Shown here in pieces: positions 22,817 to 27,151 of a DNA stretch of 27,151 nt. A program made the position numbers and the translations under genes. This DNA comes from JAOUEA01 sp039933515 (lineage in GTDB: Bacteria; Actinomycetota; UBA4738; HRBIN12), in contig JBDTNY010000120.1 in NCBI GenBank assembly GCA_039933515.1, forward strand, positions 1 through 27,151. The letters run 5' to 3'. The notes beneath the pieces are model-generated. The model was not told the origin of the DNA, ran no database searches, and worked only from the letters and a program-made list of their open reading frames with translations. Position 1 is the first letter of the stretch. Each line of letters starts with the position of its first letter.

Positions 22817-23706
22817 TGTCGAAGCGAGGTGGGCTCGGTCGAGGGTTGTCGGCGTTGATACCTGGAGCGCCCGAAGCCGGCGAGACCGCAGGCGGTCTCC
22901 TGGAGGTGCCCGTGAACGCGGTGTCGCCCAACCCGAAGCAACCCCGGACCCATTTCAACGCCGAGGAGCTCTCTGCGCTCGCCGCCTCGATCCGGGAGGT
23001 CGGGATCTTGCAACCGATCGTGGTCCGCAAGGCGGGAGAGTCCGCCTACGAGCTGGTGGCTGGGGAACGGCGCCTGCGAGCGGCCAAGCAGGCGGGGCTG
23101 GCGACGGTCCCGGTCGTTGTGCGCGACACCGACGACGCCGACATCTTGCGCGAGGCCCTGATCGAGAACATCCATCGCGAGGACCTCGGCCCGATGGAGC
23201 TCGCCGAGGCGTTCCGAGCGCTCCTCGAGGACCTCTCGCTCAAGCAGGAGGAGCTCGCCGATAGGGTGGGTGTGTCGCGGTCACACATCGCCAACACGAT
23301 CCGGTTGCTGCAGCTCCCGATGGAGGTGCAGCAGCTTCTTGCCGACGGGAAGATCCAGGCCGGACACGCCCGAACGCTGCTCTCTCTGGGCGACGCCGAG
23401 GCGCAGAACACCTTGGCTCTTCGGGTGGCCGCGGAAGATCTCTCGGTCCGCGAGACCGAGGAGCTGGTTCGGCGGTACCTGGAGGCTCCCAAGGCTGTCG
23501 TGCAGGTGGACAAGGGCGCGCCCAAGACCGCGGCGAGCGGGATGGCAGAGGTCGAGGAGATCCTGTCCGAGCAACTCGCGACGCGCGTGTTGATCCAGAT
23601 GGGCAAGAAGCGGGGAAAGGTGATCATCGAGTTCGGCTCGCCCGACGACCTCGAGCGGATCGTCTCGGAGATCATCGGCTCCGGGCCTGGTCTGGCTCCC
23701 GAGTAG
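22816..23706 (+). CDS. parB: ParB chromosome-partitioning protein (CTPase)
   Basis: The 296-residue protein starts MSKRGGLGRGLSALIPG, the usual ParA-stimulating N-terminus. The CTP-binding ParB/Srx domain has VSPNPKQPRTHF, the GERRLRAAK motif (83-91) and ALIENIHREDLGPMELAEAF. The helix-turn-helix for parS is about residues 143-168 (KQEELADRVGVSRSHIANTI). The C-terminal dimerisation domain ends IIEFGSPDDLERIVSEII. The ATG at 22816 shares one base with the parA stop, with GGGAGG upstream. The gene ends nine bases from the convergent ddl stop. Confidence 0.98.
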   Translation: MSKRGGLGRGLSALIPGAPEAGETAGGLLEVPVNAVSPNPKQPRTHFNAEELSALAASIREVGILQPIVVRKAGESAYELVAGERRLRAAKQAGLATVPVVVRDTDDADILREALIENIHREDLGPMELAEAFRALLEDLSLKQEELADRVGVSRSHIANTIRLLQLPMEVQQLLADGKIQAGHARTLLSLGDAEAQNTLALRVAAEDLSVRETEELVRRYLEAPKAVVQVDKGAPKTAASGMAEVEEILSEQLATRVLIQMGKKRGKVIIEFGSPDDLERIVSEIIGSGPGLAPE

Positions 23707-23715
23707 GTGGCCTGC

Positions 23716-24651
23716 TCAGGCGCGGGAGAGCGCCGACCGTAGGACACGCTCGCACAGATCCGAGAGTGTCATCCCGGCTGCCACGGCCGCCATCGGCAGG
23801 AGGCTCGTTTCCGTCATGCCCGGGCTCACGTTCACCTCGAGCACCCACGGCCGGCCATCTTCGTCGACGATCGCGTCCACGCGCGTGACGTCGCGCAGGC
23901 GCAGGGCCTCCGCCGCCTGAGCCGCCGAACCGGCGAGCGCGTCGGCTGCGGCATCGGCCAGACGTGCCGGCGCGAAGAACTCAGTGGCACCCGCCGTGTA
24001 GCGCGCCGCGTAGTCGTACGGCCCGCCTTTGGGGACGACTTCGACCGGAGGCAACGCCTCGAAGGGGGTCCCCACCATGCCGACGGCGACCTCGCTACCG
24101 ACGATCTTCTGCTCCGCGATCGCCGTAGCGCTGAATGAAAGCGCGGCCATCACGGCGGCGGGGAGTTGGGGCGCCGCATCGACGAAGCTCACGCCGAGGG
24201 CTGAGCCGCTCCGTGAGGGCTTCACCACGCAGGGGAGCCCGACCTGGGTGAGCACCCGATCGAGGGCCTCCCCCGCACCGAGATCACGCAACGCCGACGC
24301 TTCGATCACCGCCCACGGCGGCGTGTCGACCCCGGCACGCCTCAGCGCGTCCTTGGCTAGGACCTTGTCGAACGCGATCTCGCACTCGAAGGCCGCCGTG
24401 CCCGTGAAGGGGAGGTCGAGGAGGTGGAGCAGGCGCTGCACGGTCCCGTCCTCCCCTTCCTTCCCATGCAGCGCGAGGTAGCAGAGATCGGGTCTGCGAT
24501 CGTCAAGCGACCCGACCAGCGGCGCATCGGCGGGGTCGACGAGCCACGCATCGTGCGAGCGCTCGATGAGTGATGTCATCACACGATGGCCCGATCTCAG
24601 TGAGACATCGCGCTCGGGCGTGCGTCCTCCGGCGAGGACTGCGACCTTCAT
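23716..24651 (-). CDS. ddl: D-alanine-D-alanine ligase
   Basis: Ddl joins two D-alanines with ATP for peptidoglycan precursors. The 311-residue ATP-grasp enzyme begins MKVAVLAGGRTPERDVSL, where Glu13 is the conserved active-site acid. LHGKEGEDGTVQRLL follows, then the ATP-grasp core PCVVKPSRSGSALGVSFV, the substrate loop GGPYDYAARYTAG that keeps the Tyr of D-Ala (not D-lactate) ligases, and the metal site LEVNVSPGMTETSLLP. It is slightly shorter than many Ddls. The ATG at 24651 overlaps the aminotransferase stop by four bases, so the two are one operon. An open frame continues upstream inside the aminotransferase gene but is not real. Confidence 0.93.
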   Translation of the reverse strand: MKVAVLAGGRTPERDVSLRSGHRVMTSLIERSHDAWLVDPADAPLVGSLDDRRPDLCYLALHGKEGEDGTVQRLLHLLDLPFTGTAAFECEIAFDKVLAKDALRRAGVDTPPWAVIEASALRDLGAGEALDRVLTQVGLPCVVKPSRSGSALGVSFVDAAPQLPAAVMAALSFSATAIAEQKIVGSEVAVGMVGTPFEALPPVEVVPKGGPYDYAARYTAGATEFFAPARLADAAADALAGSAAQAAEALRLRDVTRVDAIVDEDGRPWVLEVNVSPGMTETSLLPMAAVAAGMTLSDLCERVLRSALSRA

Positions 24652-25874
24652 CCGCCCAAGCTCCCGAACAACTGTGCCTCCTCGGCCAGGAGGCCCCCCA
24701 GCCGGGCGATACCCTCGCGGATCTGCCCCTCGGTGGGGTAGCAGAACGCTAGGCGCATCTGGTGTGTGCCCCGCCCGTCGGGGTAGAACGCCGTGCCGGG
24801 AACGTAGGCGACACGGCGTTCTACCGCGGCCGCGAGCATCGCCCTGGTATCGACCCAGTCCGGCAGCGTCACCCATATGTAGAAGCCACCCCCGGGTGTG
24901 GTCCAGGCCGCCCCGGCGGGGAACGATTCCTCGAGCGCGTCGAGCATGGCGTCCCGGCGACCCCGGTAGGTCCCAACCAGCGTTTCGAGGTTCGCGCGCC
25001 AGCGGTCGCCCGCGAAGTAGCGCTCGGTGACCAGCATGTTAAACGAGGAGCCGCACAGGTCCGCGGCCTCTTTCGCGAGGACGAGTCGTTGGGTGACGGA
25101 CTGTTCGGCCAGCGCCCAACCGACGCGAACCCCGGGGGAGAAGACCTTCGACACGGTGCCCAGGTAGATCACGTTGTCGGGGTCAAGGGTCCGCAGCGCC
25201 GGAAGCGCGTCCCCTTCGAAGCGCAGCATGCCGTAGGGGTTGTCCTCGACGATCGGGACGCCGGCCTCCCGGCACAGGCTCGCGAGGCGTTGTCGGCGAG
25301 AGTATGATAACGTCACACCAGACGGATTCCCGAAGTTCGGACAGGTATAGACGAACTTGGGTCGCTCGCCTCGAACGAACGCCTCCTCCAGCTGATCGAC
25401 GATCATGCCTTCCTCGTCGAGCTCGATCTGCAGATACCGCGGCTCGTAAGCACCGAACGCGGTGAGCGCCCCGACGTAGGCCGGGGCTTCGACCGCGATC
25501 ACGTCGCCGGGGTCGATGAAGATCTTGCCCACGAGGTCGAGCGCCTGCTGAGCACCCGTGGTGATGACCATGTCCTCGGGATCGGCCACGATGTGCTCCT
25601 CGAGCATCAGGGTCGACAGCCGCGCCCGCAGGGCGACGTGTCCCTGGCCGCCGCCGTACTGCAGGGCCATCGAGCCGTGCTCGTCGAGCACCTGTCTGAC
25701 CACCTCGAGCACATCCTCTGATGGCAACGCCTGGACGAACGGCATGCCGCCTGCGAGGGAGATCACCTCGGGTCGCGAGGCGACCGCGAACAACGCCCGA
25801 ACCTCGGAGGCCGACATCCCCTGCGTGCGGCGCGCGTAGCGGTCGACGAAGCGATCGATCGAGAACTCGGCCAT
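24648..25874 (-). CDS. PLP-dependent aminotransferase, class I/II fold
   Basis: The 408-residue enzyme is a fold-type I aminotransferase of the 2-aminoadipate/MocR-like group. PLP is held by Lys243 in GTVSKVFSPGVRVGW, Asp211 in VEDNPYGM (with Tyr214), and Asn183 in CPNFGNPSG. GGMPFVQALP and QYGGGQGHVALR near the N-terminus fit this group. The substrate is not clear; branched-chain, aromatic or 2-aminoadipate-type amino acids are all possible. GAGG lies seven bases before the ATG. It overlaps ddl by four bases, suggesting a link to D-alanine or cell-wall amino-acid supply, though this is inference. Confidence 0.88.
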   Translation of the reverse strand: MAEFSIDRFVDRYARRTQGMSASEVRALFAVASRPEVISLAGGMPFVQALPSEDVLEVVRQVLDEHGSMALQYGGGQGHVALRARLSTLMLEEHIVADPEDMVITTGAQQALDLVGKIFIDPGDVIAVEAPAYVGALTAFGAYEPRYLQIELDEEGMIVDQLEEAFVRGERPKFVYTCPNFGNPSGVTLSYSRRQRLASLCREAGVPIVEDNPYGMLRFEGDALPALRTLDPDNVIYLGTVSKVFSPGVRVGWALAEQSVTQRLVLAKEAADLCGSSFNMLVTERYFAGDRWRANLETLVGTYRGRRDAMLDALEESFPAGAAWTTPGGGFYIWVTLPDWVDTRAMLAAAVERRVAYVPGTAFYPDGRGTHQMRLAFCYPTEGQIREGIARLGGLLAEEAQLFGSLGG

Positions 25875-25964
25875 GGGAAGGTCCTCAGCCTAGCATCGGC
25901 ACATGGGCCAGCCAGCCCGGTGGAGGAGGCGCCGCCGACAGTCCCCGGGAGTCTCTCGTCGGGC

Positions 25965-26921
25965 TCATCCGGGTGATAGTGCTGGGAGCACTTCTGCGCC
26001 AAGGACCTCAAGCATCTCGAGGTCGTCGAACAGCTCGTGGTTGAGCATGACGCGCTGCACCCCCGCCTCCTCGTACTCGTGCAAACGCTCGACAGCCTGA
26101 GCGGGTGAGCCGACGATGCACTCGTCGCGGAGGGCGGCGAGCTCGTCCTCGAACTTGCCCGCGCGCATCGCTCGGGCTCGCGCCCGTTCGATCCGCGCCA
26201 AGGCCTCGGCCTCGGTGGCGCCGACGTAGCACCAGGTCATGAGGGAGGTGGTGAGCGACGACTGATCGCGACCGTCCGCGTCGAGCCGATCGCGCACGCG
26301 CAGGAACCGCTCGCGGACGCTCGACGGGGGTCCGCTCACGGTGTTGAACTCGTCGGCCCACCGCGAGACGAGCGCCGCGAGTCGCGGACCACCGTGGCCG
26401 CCCACGATGATCGGCGGGTGCGGCTCCTGTACGCCCTTGGGCGCGAATGGCGCCGCGTCGAGCCGGTAATGGCGACCTGCGAACGAGACCTCGTCCTCGG
26501 TCAGCAGGCGGTGCACGATCTCGAGCTGCTCCTCGAGCCGGTCGAATCGCTCGGCGGCAGAGGGGAACGGGAACCCGTGGGTGCGATGTTCCTGTTCCCA
26601 CCAGCCCGCGCCCATGCCGATCTCCACGCGCCCCCCGCTGATCCGGTCGACCGTGACGGCCGACTTCGCGAGGACCGCGGGTTCACGGAACGTCACCGGC
26701 GAAACCAGCGTGCCCAGGCGGATCGTGGAGGTGACCGCCGCGATCCCGCCGAGGTTCGTCCACGCGTCGGAGGACCCGCGGTCCCGGGCGCGCATCACGC
26801 TGAAGTAGTGATCGGAGGTGAAGATCGCCTCGAACCCGAGCCGCTCCGCGGCCTGCGCTGCGGCGACCCACTCCTGCCAGGTCACGCCCTCTTGGCCTTC
26901 GAGCATCAAGCAGACTCGCAT
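25965..26921 (-). CDS. luciferase-like monooxygenase family, probable F420-dependent oxidoreductase
   Basis: The 318-residue protein is a TIM-barrel flavin/F420 enzyme. It begins MRVCLMLEGQEGVTWQEWVA, then GFEAIFTSDHYFS, LGTLVSPVTFREPAVLAK and the hallmark DRISGGRVEIGMGAGWWEQEH, and continues with GVQEPHPPIIVGGHG and FNTVSG. These patterns fit the F420-dependent LLM class found in Actinomycetota and Chloroflexota. The substrate is unknown. The ATG at 26921 is chosen because the family N-terminus begins there; the frame is open upstream only because it crosses the tandem repeat at the window end. It lies 90 bp downstream of the divergent small frame and its stop lies 90 bp before the aminotransferase start. 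Confidence 0.87.
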   Translation of the reverse strand: MRVCLMLEGQEGVTWQEWVAAAQAAERLGFEAIFTSDHYFSVMRARDRGSSDAWTNLGGIAAVTSTIRLGTLVSPVTFREPAVLAKSAVTVDRISGGRVEIGMGAGWWEQEHRTHGFPFPSAAERFDRLEEQLEIVHRLLTEDEVSFAGRHYRLDAAPFAPKGVQEPHPPIIVGGHGGPRLAALVSRWADEFNTVSGPPSSVRERFLRVRDRLDADGRDQSSLTTSLMTWCYVGATEAEALARIERARARAMRAGKFEDELAALRDECIVGSPAQAVERLHEYEEAGVQRVMLNHELFDDLEMLEVLGAEVLPALSPG

Positions 26922-26942
26922 CGGCGCGTAGCATAGTCGGCG

Positions 26943-27080
26943 ATGGAACCCAGCCCCGACCCAGACGATGCGCCCGGAACCGGGCTCGGCGATCCGTCCG
27001 AGCGGGACCGGGCCTTGCGAGCCACGATGCTTGGTCTCGCGCTCGGTGTCGTGCTGGCCGCGCTGAGCCGACCGCACTGA
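26943..27080 (+). CDS. possible small membrane peptide, 45 aa
   Basis: An ATG at 26943, 21 bp from the divergent luciferase-like gene, opens a frame with an acidic Pro/Asp-rich start (MEPSPDPDDAPGTGLG), the basic DRALRAT and a hydrophobic helix MLGLALGVVLAALS ending SRPH. No ribosome site is evident. Its TGA lies within the second unit of the 14-bp tandem repeat. The charge-then-helix layout is plausible for a tail-anchored peptide, but coding is not proven. Confidence 0.4.
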   Translation: MEPSPDPDDAPGTGLGDPSERDRALRATMLGLALGVVLAALSRPH

Positions 27081-27118
27081 GCCGACCGCACTGAGCCGAC
27101 CGCACTGAGCCGACCGCA
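27063..27118. repeat. 14-bp tandem repeat, four perfect copies
   Basis: CTGAGCCGACCGCA is repeated four times without mismatch. The unit is not a multiple of three, so it puts stops in different frames. The first copy and a half form the end of the 45-aa frame. It may be a variable-number repeat. The remaining 33 bp to the window edge show no gene. Confidence 0.95.
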
Positions 27119-27151
27119 CGTCGGCCGCCTCTAGCCCGAGAAGAACCGTCG

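Overview
This is the replication-origin region of a GC-rich bacterial chromosome, almost certainly a member of the Actinomycetota. The evidence is gene order plus protein signatures. On one side of the origin lie dnaA-dnaN-recF-dciA(DUF721)-gyrB-gyrA, then a DUF3566 membrane protein, tRNA-Ile(GAU) and tRNA-Ala(UGC). On the other side lie rpmH-rnpA-yidD-yidC-jag-rsmG-parA-parB. The gyrA / DUF3566 / tRNA-Ile / tRNA-Ala succession is the arrangement known from mycobacteria and relatives. The RecF signature, the small basic L34 and a probable F420-dependent luciferase-like oxidoreductase agree. I cannot name a genus; the sequences look like a deep-branching or uncultured lineage.

Layout. Positions 1-6,977 run from a cut-off tRNA-Ala to tRNA-Ile and hold accessory genes: a secreted sulfatase, an uncharacterised 211-aa protein, a protein built of seven exact 23-residue repeats, a DUF3352 membrane-anchored protein, an N-succinylamino-acid racemase (MenC-like) coupled to a GNAT acyltransferase, and a 59-aa membrane protein directly behind tRNA-Ile. 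Positions 7,056-8,962 hold the DUF3566 protein, a small three-helix membrane protein and a divergent secreted M23 peptidase. Positions 9,040-17,787 are the replication block on the minus strand (gyrA, gyrB, dciA, recF, dnaN, dnaA). Positions 17,788-18,056 form the dnaA/rpmH gap with DnaA-box-like sites, the likeliest place where strand bias switches and hence part of the origin. Positions 18,057-23,706 are a very compact plus-strand run from rpmH to parB, with a perfect 16-bp parS palindrome inside the 5' end of rsmG. Positions 23,716-26,921 return to the minus strand with D-Ala-D-Ala ligase, a PLP aminotransferase and a luciferase-like oxidoreductase. The right end has a possible 45-aa membrane peptide whose stop lies in a 14-bp tandem repeat.

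How it works together. DnaA opens the origin; DciA (helicase loading) and DnaN (clamp) build the replisome; RecF and gyrase deal with gaps and supercoils; ParA/ParB/parS segregate the newly copied origin. RpmH, RnpA, YidD, YidC, Jag and RsmG are ribosome, RNA-processing and membrane-insertion housekeeping functions. The racemase/GNAT pair suggests succinylation-dependent conversion of D- to L-amino acids.

I see no CRISPR array, insertion sequence, prophage or obvious defence system. The more unusual signals are the ParA with a roughly 220-residue acidic tail ending in a basic aromatic motif, the 23-residue repeat protein, a Gln at the quinolone-determining position of GyrA, a self-complementary ribosome-binding site behind tRNA-Ile, the separation of the tRNA-Ile/tRNA-Ala pair, and a duplicated tRNA 5' end. 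All calls are from reading the sequence; no database search was possible.
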